From NCBI GenBank assembly GCA_903863015.1, contig CAIPAI010000057.1:1-64000 (forward strand): 64,000 nucleotides of DNA, read 5' to 3'. The notes under the pieces were generated by a model. That model ran no database searches, was not told where the DNA came from, and worked only from the letters and a program-made list of their open reading frames with translations. Shown piece by piece: positions 54,877-62,139 of this stretch. Source of the stretch: an uncultured Actinomycetes bacterium. Lineage in GTDB: Bacteria; Actinomycetota; Actinomycetes; Nanopelagicales; Nanopelagicaceae. The position numbers and the translations under genes are program-made. Position 1 is the first letter of the stretch, and every line of letters starts with the position of its first letter.

Positions 54877-55175
54877 TCGTATTATTCAATTTAAGAGAAG
54901 GCGTCAGCGCTTCGGAGTATGAAGCCTGGGCAAAGAGCAAGGATGTTCCCACCGTCAAAGGCTTATCTAGCGTCGACGATTTCAGAGTCTTTAGATCTTC
55001 TGGACTTCTGGGAACTGATGCATCTTCGCCTTATCAATATATTGAGATCATCGAAGTATCCGATATGAACCAATTCGGCATTGATGTTTCGAGCGAAAAG
55101 ATGCAGGCAATTGCTGCCGAATTTGGTGCCTTCGCCGATAACCCCACTTTCATTCTGTCCGAGCAGAGCGCATAG
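54864..55175 (+). CDS. HapK-like (REDY) small protein
   Basis: A 103-residue protein that I recognise as the HapK-like family (REDY-like, ferredoxin-like fold). Recognisable segments are the start TLIVLFNLREGVS, YEAWAKSKDVPTVKGLSSVDDF, SPYQYIEIIEVSDM and the end FADNPTFI. The family is named after a prodigiosin-type gene cluster, but its activity is unknown; similar small dimeric proteins are monooxygenases or isomerases. It overlaps the small subunit gene by 13 bases. The frame is open to 54750; the ATG at 54864 has GTGGAGGAG upstream. Confidence 0.65.
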   Translation: MATLIVLFNLREGVSASEYEAWAKSKDVPTVKGLSSVDDFRVFRSSGLLGTDASSPYQYIEIIEVSDMNQFGIDVSSEKMQAIAAEFGAFADNPTFILSEQSA

Positions 55176-55183
55176 GAGTAGTG

Positions 55184-56020
55184 ATGAGTTCATTTATCGG
55201 GAAGACACTGGTGATCACGGGTGCCGGGCGTCGCGCAGGTCTTGGAGAAGGCATTGCTCAAAAGTTTGCTTCTATGGGTGCCAACGTGGTCATCGGTGAT
55301 ATTGGTAAGACGCAAGGTGAGCAATTTCCTGAGCATGGTGTCGCAACTGCGAGCGAGATGGAATTACTTGCACAAGATCTCGAGAAATTGGGTCCTGGCA
55401 AAATGCGTTCATTTACGTGTGACGTCCGGGTGGAGAGCCAGGTTGAGGCCCTGATTGCTTACGCCGTCAAGGAGTGTGGCTCGGTCGATATTCTCATCAA
55501 TAACGCCGGCATCGGCTACCTCATGAGTCCGATCGTGGATACCAAAGAGGAGAATTGGGATGCTGTTCTTGACGTGAACCTCAAGGGCACTTTCCTGGTG
55601 ACCAAACATGCTGCTCGGCAAATGATTGCTCAGGGTCGAGGTGGGCGCATTATTAATATCGCCTCTCAAGCTGCGAAATCTGGCTTTCCGCACGCGGCTG
55701 CCTATGTCTCGTCCAAGCACGCGCTCATCGGTTTTACGCGCACCGCCTCGATCGAAATGGGAGCGCACGGGATCACGGTTAACGCCGTATGTCCTAACCA
55801 CGTGACGACGGGGCTAGGGGCTTGGCAGAACACCTATTTTTCGGAATTACTTGGAATGACTCATGACGAATACATGTCGGCAATGGCCTCACGTATTCCT
55901 CTTGGACGCCCAGGCAAACCGAGCGATGTGGCAAACGCTTGCGCTTTCCTGGCAAGTGAGGAAGCGGAGTACATCACGGGTGAACCGATGAATGTTTCCG
56001 GCGGAGAAGAAACGCACTAA
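55184..56020 (+). CDS. Short-chain dehydrogenase/reductase, copy B
   Basis: A 278-residue SDR. The cofactor loop is VITGAGRRAGLGEGIA, slightly longer than the classical TGxxxGxG; then DILINNAG, the serine in NIASQAAKSG and AYVSSKHALIGF with the Tyr-Lys pair. An insertion near residues 40-60 precedes the second strand. It shares ARQMIAQGRGG with copy A and follows GMC copy B, so it is the third component of the second module. AGGAG precedes the ATG at 55184; the GTG at 55181 is an alternative. Confidence 0.85.
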   Translation: MSSFIGKTLVITGAGRRAGLGEGIAQKFASMGANVVIGDIGKTQGEQFPEHGVATASEMELLAQDLEKLGPGKMRSFTCDVRVESQVEALIAYAVKECGSVDILINNAGIGYLMSPIVDTKEENWDAVLDVNLKGTFLVTKHAARQMIAQGRGGRIINIASQAAKSGFPHAAAYVSSKHALIGFTRTASIEMGAHGITVNAVCPNHVTTGLGAWQNTYFSELLGMTHDEYMSAMASRIPLGRPGKPSDVANACAFLASEEAEYITGEPMNVSGGEETH

Positions 56021-56049
56021 TTCAGCACCACCAACTAGAGGGAGAAAGC

Positions 56050-56805
56050 ATGTCAGTCCGTACATTCGCAATCACAGATAAAGCAGGCACCAAGAACATC
56101 TCACTCGACATTGTGCGGTGCTACAACCTCGGATTCACGATGCGCGATGCCGAGAAAATGCAGCGACATCTCGAGGAGTGCTACAAGCTTGGTATCAAAG
56201 AACTCATTTGCGATAGGCCCCCACTCGTGATGCCCATCAGCGACTGGGCAGTACTCACCGATACGGCCATCACGGTTCAACGACCCAAATCAAGTGGTGA
56301 AGTCGAAATCGTCACGCTCGTCGACGAGAATGACACCATTTACGTCACCGTGGGTTCTGATCACACGGATCGCTCCCTCGAAGGCATTGACATCCCTTGG
56401 GGCAAGCAAGTTACCCCCAATGTGGTTGCACCACATGCCTGGCGTTGGGACGAAGTGAAAGATCATTGGGATCAAGTAACTATGGAATGTTGGGTGATCG
56501 ACGGCGGTCATCACATGAAGTATCAAGAAGCCTTTGTGAATGAGTTCTGGACCCCAGCAGAAATGCTTCAAGGCGTGCGTGAGAGCGTCGTAAAGGTTCC
56601 AGGGGCGATCATTCTCTTTAGTGGAACAGTTGTTTCAATCGAAGAGAAATTACGATTTGCTGAGTCTTGGACTATCAAAATGATTGATCCAGTTCTTAAT
56701 CGCACGATTGAACACACCTACTCAGTTTCCGTTCTTGCCGGTGAAGTTCTCAATGATGGATCTTCAACTGGCGATATCGCGAAGGGTGCAGCCCTTACCG
56801 GTTGA
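56050..56805 (+). CDS. DUF2848-like protein
   Basis: A 251-residue cytoplasmic protein that I believe belongs to the uncharacterised DUF2848 family, related in fold to fumarylacetoacetate hydrolase-type enzymes; this is from memory. Recognisable features are VRCYNLGFTMRDAEKMQRHLEE near residue 20, ICDRPPLVMPISDWAVLTD, VGSDHTDRSLE, VVAPHAWRWDEVKDHWDQ and the end SVLAGEVLNDG. The conserved histidines and acids could bind a metal. GAGGGAGAAAGC stands before the ATG. Placed in the transporter/GMC operon it may act on a later intermediate. A hairpin follows directly. Confidence 0.65.
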   Translation: MSVRTFAITDKAGTKNISLDIVRCYNLGFTMRDAEKMQRHLEECYKLGIKELICDRPPLVMPISDWAVLTDTAITVQRPKSSGEVEIVTLVDENDTIYVTVGSDHTDRSLEGIDIPWGKQVTPNVVAPHAWRWDEVKDHWDQVTMECWVIDGGHHMKYQEAFVNEFWTPAEMLQGVRESVVKVPGAIILFSGTVVSIEEKLRFAESWTIKMIDPVLNRTIEHTYSVSVLAGEVLNDGSSTGDIAKGAALTG

Positions 56806-56809
56806 GCTT

Positions 56810-56845
56810 GATGGGGACTGGGCTGCAGGGGTCTCAGTCCCCATC
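56810..56845 (+). terminator. Hairpin after the DUF2848-like gene
   Basis: GATGGGGACTG (56810-56820) pairs perfectly with CAGTCCCCATC (56835-56845) around a 14-base loop. No T-tract follows, so it may be an attenuator or RNA-stability element rather than an intrinsic terminator. It starts five bases after the stop codon. Confidence 0.55.
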
Positions 56846-56908
56846 GATCTAACCTTGTATTGAAACAGGCGGAAGGGGCGCTCCCTACGCCAAAGAGAGA
56901 GGCCGTAA

Positions 56909-57487
56909 ATGCAGCCAGCTACTGTGGTAAATCGAGTACCTCGTGAGGGTCTTCCCGAGAACCTGAAAGGCGTGTGGGATGACGCAAATGAACGGCACGG
57001 GGACACAACCTTCGTTGAAGTTATGGGCAATAGTCCAGATTTGTTGGCATGGTACAAAGATGAGTTCTATGCCAAGATTTTTTACGGAGGTCGGGTACCG
57101 CTGCGCACTGTGGAGGTGCTTCGTCTGAGGCTTGCCAATGTGCATGGCTGTGCATTCTGTGTACGCAACGACACTACGGCAGCTTTGGCGGCAGGAATTA
57201 CTCAAGAAGAGATTGATCATCTTGATGAGTATGAAACATGGTCCTTCTCCGAGGCAGATCGCGCAGTTTTGGCGCTGGCTGACCAAATGATCCTTACCAA
57301 TGCCTTTGGTTCTCTTGACCAAAACTTGTATGCCCGACTGAAGGACAGTTTTTCGGATGCGCAAATAGTGGAGCTCGGAATGATCTCAGCCGTGCTCTGC
57401 GGAATGGCAAAGTTTCTCTTTGTTTATGACTTAGTAGAGCGACTGGATACTTGTCCTTTCACTCCTCCTGTTTCACAATTATCCTAG
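56909..57487 (+). CDS. AhpD-like / carboxymuconolactone decarboxylase family protein
   Basis: A 192-residue all-helical protein of the AhpD/CMD superfamily. The redox-type CXXC is Cys81-Cys84 (GCAFC), but the histidine that normally follows three residues later is Asp88 in CVRND, so typical AhpD peroxidase reduction is uncertain. Other features are LRTVEVLRLRLANVHG, GITQEEID, SEADRAVLALADQM and the second half with MISAVLCGMAKFL. GAGAGAGG lies ahead of the ATG at 56909. It follows the hairpin, so its expression may be partly uncoupled from the upstream genes. Confidence 0.78.
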   Translation: MQPATVVNRVPREGLPENLKGVWDDANERHGDTTFVEVMGNSPDLLAWYKDEFYAKIFYGGRVPLRTVEVLRLRLANVHGCAFCVRNDTTAALAAGITQEEIDHLDEYETWSFSEADRAVLALADQMILTNAFGSLDQNLYARLKDSFSDAQIVELGMISAVLCGMAKFLFVYDLVERLDTCPFTPPVSQLS

Positions 57488-57515
57488 AGTCAATCAACTA
57501 CCTGAAAGGCACTCC

Positions 57516-58115
57516 ATGGTTCCGAATAAAGATGTGGCACTCCTCGTCATTGATATGCAGAATGGTTTCTGCAAACCCAAGGGATCGATGGGTTCTTTAG
57601 GTTTTGATATCTCACGATGTGAATCTGCAATTGGTCAAGTACGAAAGCTCATTGACGCAGCACATAAGGCAAATGTTCCGGTCATTTACACTCGCTATGT
57701 GTACCAACCCGGTTACAAAGATGGCGGCATTCTTCCCAACGAGCTTGTGCCGGGGCTAAAAGAAATCGGTGCGCTTCAAGAGGGTTCATGGGATGCAGCA
57801 ATCGTTGATGAATTGACTCCCATCGAAGGAGATCTCATCATCGATAAGTCTCGGTATAGCGCGTTTTATGGAACTCGCCTAGAGCCACTCTTGACCGGCC
57901 TTGGTACCCGCAATCTCGTGATGTGCGGAGTTACCACCAATATGTGTGTCGAGACTTCAGCTCGTGATGCAAGTCAACGCGACTATCACACCCATGTCAT
58001 CGAAGACGCGTGTGCCGAAGTTGATCATCAACGCCATCTCAACGCAATCCAAACGATTTCATTTGGTTTCGGTTGGATCAACACCATTGATGACGTACTT
58101 GCTTCTTGGAAGTAA
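57516..58115 (+). CDS. Isochorismatase-fold cysteine hydrolase
   Basis: A 199-residue protein of the isochorismatase-like superfamily with the full catalytic triad: Asp13 (LLVIDMQNGFC), Lys111 (IIDKSRYSAF) and Cys144 (GVTTNMCVETSARDA). Members with the Cys are amidohydrolases such as ureidoacrylate hydrolase and N-carbamoylsarcosine amidase, not isochorismatases, so a C-N bond cleaving role is likely. It is the last island gene, ending three bases before korB on the other strand. GAAAGG precedes the ATG. Confidence 0.85.
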   Translation: MVPNKDVALLVIDMQNGFCKPKGSMGSLGFDISRCESAIGQVRKLIDAAHKANVPVIYTRYVYQPGYKDGGILPNELVPGLKEIGALQEGSWDAAIVDELTPIEGDLIIDKSRYSAFYGTRLEPLLTGLGTRNLVMCGVTTNMCVETSARDASQRDYHTHVIEDACAEVDHQRHLNAIQTISFGFGWINTIDDVLASWK

Positions 58116-58118
58116 GTA

Positions 58119-59117
58119 CTAGCTGATCTCCCAAGAATCTCCACCGGCAAGCAGGGTAGCTAGATCGCCCTTGCCTTGCTTTGCGATGACGCCGTCGACC
58201 TGTTCGTGAACGAGGTCTCCGTAGCTGGGGCGAGCAACGTCGCGGAAGACGCCTACCAGTACGTGGTCGTTGGTGGAGAGGCGAGAGAGCGCGAATGCAT
58301 AGGTGGGATCAATACGGTGAGCATCGTGAATCACGATGTCGGCTTCGTTGATCTCTGAGAGCGCACGCATTTCCAGATCGCCGTCAGCTTTTCGCACTAC
58401 TGCATGCGTCGTCGACTTGATCGGTTCTCCGTGAATGAGATGGAGCAGCGCACCTTCGCGAGAGTCGCCATCTTTGATCGAATCAAAAGCGCCATCGTTA
58501 AAGATGGGGCAATTTTGGTAGATCTCAATAAGTGCCGATCCCTTGTGCTTGGTCGCTGCTTGTAGGACTCCGGTCAAGTGCTTGCGATCAGAATCTATGG
58601 TGCGCGCGATAAAGGTGGCTTCGGCGCCCAGCCCGAGTGATACCGGATTAAATGGCGTATCAAGCGAGCCGACCGGAGTCGACTTGGTGATCTTTCCGGC
58701 TTCACTTGTGGGGGAGTACTGCCCCTTGGTGAGACCGTAGATGCGATTGTTGAAGAGCATGATCTTCAAATCCACATTGCGTCGGAGGGCATGGATGAAG
58801 TGGTTGCCGCCGATGGAGAGCGCATCACCATCACCAGTGATAACGAAAACTGTGAGATCGGGGCGTGAAATCGTGAGGCCACTGGCGATAGCAGGTGCAC
58901 GGCCATGGATGGAGTGCATTCCGAAGGTCTCTAAGTAGTAAGGGAATCGAGAAGAGCAACCGATACCTGAGATGAAGACGATCTTTTCGCGAGGAACACC
59001 TAACTCAGGAAGAAAGGCCTGCATCGTCGCCAGAATTGAGTAGTCCCCGCAGCCCGGACACCAACGAACTTCTTGGTCAGAGGTGAAGTCCTTCTTGGTG
59101 AGAGTTATTTCAGCCAT
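58119..59117 (-). CDS. korB: 2-oxoglutarate:ferredoxin oxidoreductase subunit beta
   Basis: A 332-residue thiamine diphosphate-binding subunit of 2-oxoacid:ferredoxin oxidoreductase. The [4Fe-4S] and ThDP motifs are WCPGCGDYSIL near residues 19-29 and GDGDALSIGG with FNNRIYGLTKGQYSPTS. It decarboxylates 2-oxoglutarate to succinyl-CoA and reduces ferredoxin. It overlaps korA by eight bases and is read after it. The actinobacterial two-gene type matches Mycobacterium Rv2454c. Confidence 0.93.
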   Translation of the reverse strand: MAEITLTKKDFTSDQEVRWCPGCGDYSILATMQAFLPELGVPREKIVFISGIGCSSRFPYYLETFGMHSIHGRAPAIASGLTISRPDLTVFVITGDGDALSIGGNHFIHALRRNVDLKIMLFNNRIYGLTKGQYSPTSEAGKITKSTPVGSLDTPFNPVSLGLGAEATFIARTIDSDRKHLTGVLQAATKHKGSALIEIYQNCPIFNDGAFDSIKDGDSREGALLHLIHGEPIKSTTHAVVRKADGDLEMRALSEINEADIVIHDAHRIDPTYAFALSRLSTNDHVLVGVFRDVARPSYGDLVHEQVDGVIAKQGKGDLATLLAGGDSWEIS

Positions 59118-60936
59118 TGAGCACCTCCAAGGTTGCTTCGACTAATTCGGTGGTGGAGAACGGTAATCCGCGTACTTGGTTAAAGCTGATGATGTCTTTG
59201 AGAAATTCCGACCGAATCAACATAGCCATTTGGCCAAGATTCATCTCTGGCAATATCACCTTCGGATATTTACTCAGCACTTCACCCAAGTTCTTGGGGA
59301 ACGGATTGATGTACTTAATGTGGGCTTGTGCAACTTTCGCGCCGCTTTCACGGAGCACATCAATCGCAGCGCGGACTGGGCCATAGGTGGAGCCCCAACC
59401 CAGGATCAGCACCTCCGCGCCATCTGGATCATCGACTACGAGATCGGGAACTTCGATTCCCGCCACCTTCGCGGCACGAGTGCGCACCATGAAGTCGTGG
59501 TTAGCGGGTTCGTAGGAGATATCACCGGTGAGGTTGGCTTTTTCGATACCACCGATGCGATGTTCAAGACCAGGAGTGCCAGGCACTGCCCACGGTCTAG
59601 CGAGAGTTTTAGGATCTCGCGCATACGGTTGGAAGTTTTCTTGCGTCTTCGCAAAATCCACATGTAAATCGGGAAGTGAATCAACTTCTGGGATGCGCCA
59701 TGGCTGTGACCCATTAGCGATGTAGCCATCCGAGAGTAAGAAGACGGGTGTGCGGTAGGCAGTTGCAATGCGCACCGCTTCGACCGCCATATCAAAACAA
59801 TCGGTGGGAGTTGAAGCTGCGAGTACAGGCACTGGTGATTCGCCATTACGCCCGAACATCACCTGTAACAAGTCTGATTGTTCGGTTTTGGTGGGCAAGC
59901 CAGTAGATGGCCCGCCACGTTGCACATCGACGATGATCAACGGCAACTCCAACATGACTGCCAGACCGATCGCTTCGCTCTTGAGCGCTACGCCGGGCCC
60001 AGAAGTGGAAGTAATACCCATTGCGCCACCATAAGAAGCACCAATTGCGGCGCCGACTGCGGCAATTTCGTCTTCAGCTTGGAAAGTGATGACGCCGAAC
60101 TTCTTCTGCTTCGAGAGTTCGTGAAGGATGTCAGAAGCTGGCGTGATCGGATAAGAACCGAGGAAGAGCGGAAGCTTTGCACACTGCGCTCCAGCGATGA
60201 GGCCGTAAGCAAGAGCCAAGTTTCCACTCATGTTGCGGTACTTACCTTTTGCTTGCGGTGCGGGAGCGATTTCATACGAAACTGAAAACTCTTCAGTGGT
60301 CTCCCCGTAATTCCAACCTGCGCGATAGGCGACCAGGTTTGCTTCCAGAATGTCGGGAACTTTAGAGAACTTTGCGGTTAAGAATTTTTCGGTAGCCTTA
60401 GTGGGGCGGTGATACATCCATGAGAGCATGCCGAGGGCGAACATATTCTTCGCGCGCTCAGCTTCTTTACGTGAGAGCGGCAAATGTGCAAGCGCTCCCA
60501 CAGTCATTGAAGTTAAAGGAATCCCGTGCACCTTGTAACTCTCGAGCGAACCATCTTCGAGCGGATTTGTCTCGTAACCCACCTTGGTGAGGTTGCGAGC
60601 ACTGAACTCATCCTTATTGACGATGATGGTGGACCCGCGCGGCATATCGCGCATATTCGCCTTCAAAGCCGCTGGGTTCATCGCCACCAGCACATCAGGG
60701 GCGTCACCAGCTGTCTGAATATGGTGATCAGCGAAGTGGAGTTGGAATGAGGAGACACCGGGAAGGGTGCCCGTGGGAGCGCGGATTTCAGCAGGATAGT
60801 TAGGAAGCGTTGCTAAATCGTTGCCCAGAATCGCGGTATCGGAGGTAAAGCGATCACCGGTTAGTTGCATACCATCGCCGCTATCTCCGGCGAAGCGGAT
60901 TGTTACCTGATCCATTGAAACAATGGTTTTACTCAC
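59110..60936 (-). CDS. korA: 2-oxoglutarate:ferredoxin oxidoreductase subunit alpha (gamma-alpha fusion)
   Basis: A 608-residue protein: an N-terminal gamma domain (RFAGDSGDGMQLTGDRF, GVSSFQLHFADH) fused to the pyrimidine-binding alpha domain (PITPASDILHELSK, QAEDEIAAVGAAIGASYGG, TSTSGPGVALKSEAIG, RGGPSTGLPTKTEQSDL). It has no ferredoxin domain, so a separate ferredoxin is required; the NuoI-like gene at 61765 is near. GTG start at 60936; the ATG eight codons later is an alternative. Divergent from the NuoB-like gene by 62 bases. Confidence 0.93.
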   Translation of the reverse strand: MSKTIVSMDQVTIRFAGDSGDGMQLTGDRFTSDTAILGNDLATLPNYPAEIRAPTGTLPGVSSFQLHFADHHIQTAGDAPDVLVAMNPAALKANMRDMPRGSTIIVNKDEFSARNLTKVGYETNPLEDGSLESYKVHGIPLTSMTVGALAHLPLSRKEAERAKNMFALGMLSWMYHRPTKATEKFLTAKFSKVPDILEANLVAYRAGWNYGETTEEFSVSYEIAPAPQAKGKYRNMSGNLALAYGLIAGAQCAKLPLFLGSYPITPASDILHELSKQKKFGVITFQAEDEIAAVGAAIGASYGGAMGITSTSGPGVALKSEAIGLAVMLELPLIIVDVQRGGPSTGLPTKTEQSDLLQVMFGRNGESPVPVLAASTPTDCFDMAVEAVRIATAYRTPVFLLSDGYIANGSQPWRIPEVDSLPDLHVDFAKTQENFQPYARDPKTLARPWAVPGTPGLEHRIGGIEKANLTGDISYEPANHDFMVRTRAAKVAGIEVPDLVVDDPDGAEVLILGWGSTYGPVRAAIDVLRESGAKVAQAHIKYINPFPKNLGEVLSKYPKVILPEMNLGQMAMLIRSEFLKDIISFNQVRGLPFSTTELVEATLEVLNG

Positions 60937-60986
60937 GGATTCATCCTGGCACTCGCGCCTGCGAAACGCACTAGTCCAGAGGGCAA

Positions 60987-60998
60987 TAAACTCCGATA
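60987..60998 (+). promoter_or_regulatory. -10 box of the NuoB-like gene, leaderless type
   Basis: TAAACT (60987-60992) followed by six bases and the GTG at 60999. It shows that the reduced nuo cluster has its own promoter, separate from korA. Confidence 0.5.
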
Positions 60999-61412
60999 GT
61001 GATCACTCTCACGAACGTGGAATTACCAGGCGGACGAGTAGTAGCCCTGGCCGAGATTCCGCTCGCCTGCTGCGCGCTGGAGGTCTACGCCCTGCGAGCT
61101 TCCTGCGCAGAGAGCGCGGCCGCCCCCACCGAAGCGCTCCTGTTGGTCAGTGGCACCCTCACCACCGCCTTGCTCTGTGAGATTCAAGTGGCGCTCGCCC
61201 AATTCCAGGCGTACCTACCAGAGCTGCCCCACCGGATTGTGGCCGTAGGAGCGTGTGCCACCAGTGGCGGCCCTTACTGGGATTCGCCCACCGTCATCCC
61301 GGGCCTTGCTGAAATAGGCATTCACCCAGACCTTTATATAGCCGGCTGCCCACCTTCACCCGGGGCGATAGCCAGCGCAATATCTGGCGCGCTCCAGGGG
61401 GTCTCGGCATGA
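60999..61412 (+). CDS. NuoB-like protein of a reduced second complex I
   Basis: A 137-residue protein of the NuoB family, about 25% shorter than the canonical one at 22104. All four N2 cluster ligands are kept: Cys24, Cys25 (PLACCALE), Cys86 (GACATSGG) and Cys117 (AGCPPSPG), with spacing close to NuoB. Most of the amphipathic N-terminus that reaches the quinone site is gone. The coding sequence is GC-rich compared with its neighbours. It is coupled to a NuoC-like gene by a 4-base overlap. It could carry electrons from ferredoxin made by KorAB; this is inferred. Confidence 0.75.
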   Translation: MITLTNVELPGGRVVALAEIPLACCALEVYALRASCAESAAAPTEALLLVSGTLTTALLCEIQVALAQFQAYLPELPHRIVAVGACATSGGPYWDSPTVIPGLAEIGIHPDLYIAGCPPSPGAIASAISGALQGVSA

Positions 61413-61765
61413 CGCGGAAGGTCGTTGAGCCAGGGGAGTGGGTGAAGAGCGCCGAGAGTTTGCAGCGGGCGGGTTATGACTTCTTTGATCAGTTGGGAGC
61501 TCGCGTGCTCGGTGATGGCAAGCGAGAACTCTGGCTGATCGTGAGCAATTCGACCACCGGTGAACGGGTAGGAATCTCTACCCGCACCTCGGAGCCATTG
61601 CCCACGCTCTCGCATCTCTGGTCGGGAGCGCTCTGGTGTGAACGCGAAGCGGATGCGCTCGCAGATTTCGTACTCCCCAGGCGCAGTGAGAAGAAGTGGC
61701 CAGGGTTTGCTGACCCTTCCGGGCGCACCCGCTTCACTCCTGTGGGTCTGCCAGGAGGAAAGTGA
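61409..61765 (+). CDS. NuoC-like protein of a reduced second complex I
   Basis: A 118-residue protein resembling the core of NuoC (30 kDa subunit). The family signature survives as LSHLWSGALWCEREADALADF near residues 68-88, which corresponds to the (W-ERE-DLFG) region of NuoC, but the downstream conserved DWEGHP-like motif is replaced by KKWPGFADPSGR. Taken alone the assignment would be weak; the NuoB- and NuoI-like neighbours on both sides support it. GTG/ATG overlaps couple the three genes. Confidence 0.6.
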   Translation: MTRKVVEPGEWVKSAESLQRAGYDFFDQLGARVLGDGKRELWLIVSNSTTGERVGISTRTSEPLPTLSHLWSGALWCEREADALADFVLPRRSEKKWPGFADPSGRTRFTPVGLPGGK

Positions 61766-62139
61766 TGGAGAACCCGCTACGCGCAGAACTTGCCCTCGAT
61801 GCCAGTGCCTGTACTTCGTGCATGATCTGTGTGCGCGAATGTCCCACTTGGTGCATCACGGTGGATGCGCATCAAGAGGAGCGCGAAGAAGGCGGGCGTC
61901 GGCCGATCAAGGTCAACATTCTCGATAAATTCGAAGTGGATTATGGACTCTGCATGTTCTGTGGCATCTGCGTGGATGCATGTCCACACGACGCTCTTTT
62001 TTGGGCTCCCGATGCTGAGAATGTGCTTAAAGAAGGTGCGGGTGGGAATGGAGCACGGCAGAATTTGGTTTACCAAATAAGTCGGCTCGAGGAAGCACTT
62101 CCCAGAGCGGTTCGACCAGAGAAGAAGGAGCAGAGTTGA
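61765..62139 (+). CDS. NuoI-like 2x[4Fe-4S] protein of a reduced second complex I
   Basis: A 124-residue ferredoxin-type protein with two complete cluster motifs: CTSCMICVRECP near residue 16 and CMFCGICVDACP near residue 63, and the linking region KVNILDKFEVDYG that is characteristic of NuoI. It lacks the long C-terminal part of canonical NuoI. AGGAGG precedes the ATG at 61765 (GTG at 61762 also possible). It could act as the ferredoxin partner of KorAB or as an alternative NuoI subunit. Its stop overlaps the htpX start. Confidence 0.75.
   Translation: MENPLRAELALDASACTSCMICVRECPTWCITVDAHQEEREEGGRRPIKVNILDKFEVDYGLCMFCGICVDACPHDALFWAPDAENVLKEGAGGNGARQNLVYQISRLEEALPRAVRPEKKEQS

Noticed and set aside
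57516-58115. Isochorismatase of a siderophore pathway
   Set aside because: The Asp-Lys-Cys triad indicates an amidohydrolase-type member, and no siderophore genes are near.
58116-58118. Attachment site or repeat at the right edge of the island
   Set aside because: Only three bases separate the genes, and I found no direct repeat shared with the rarD side.
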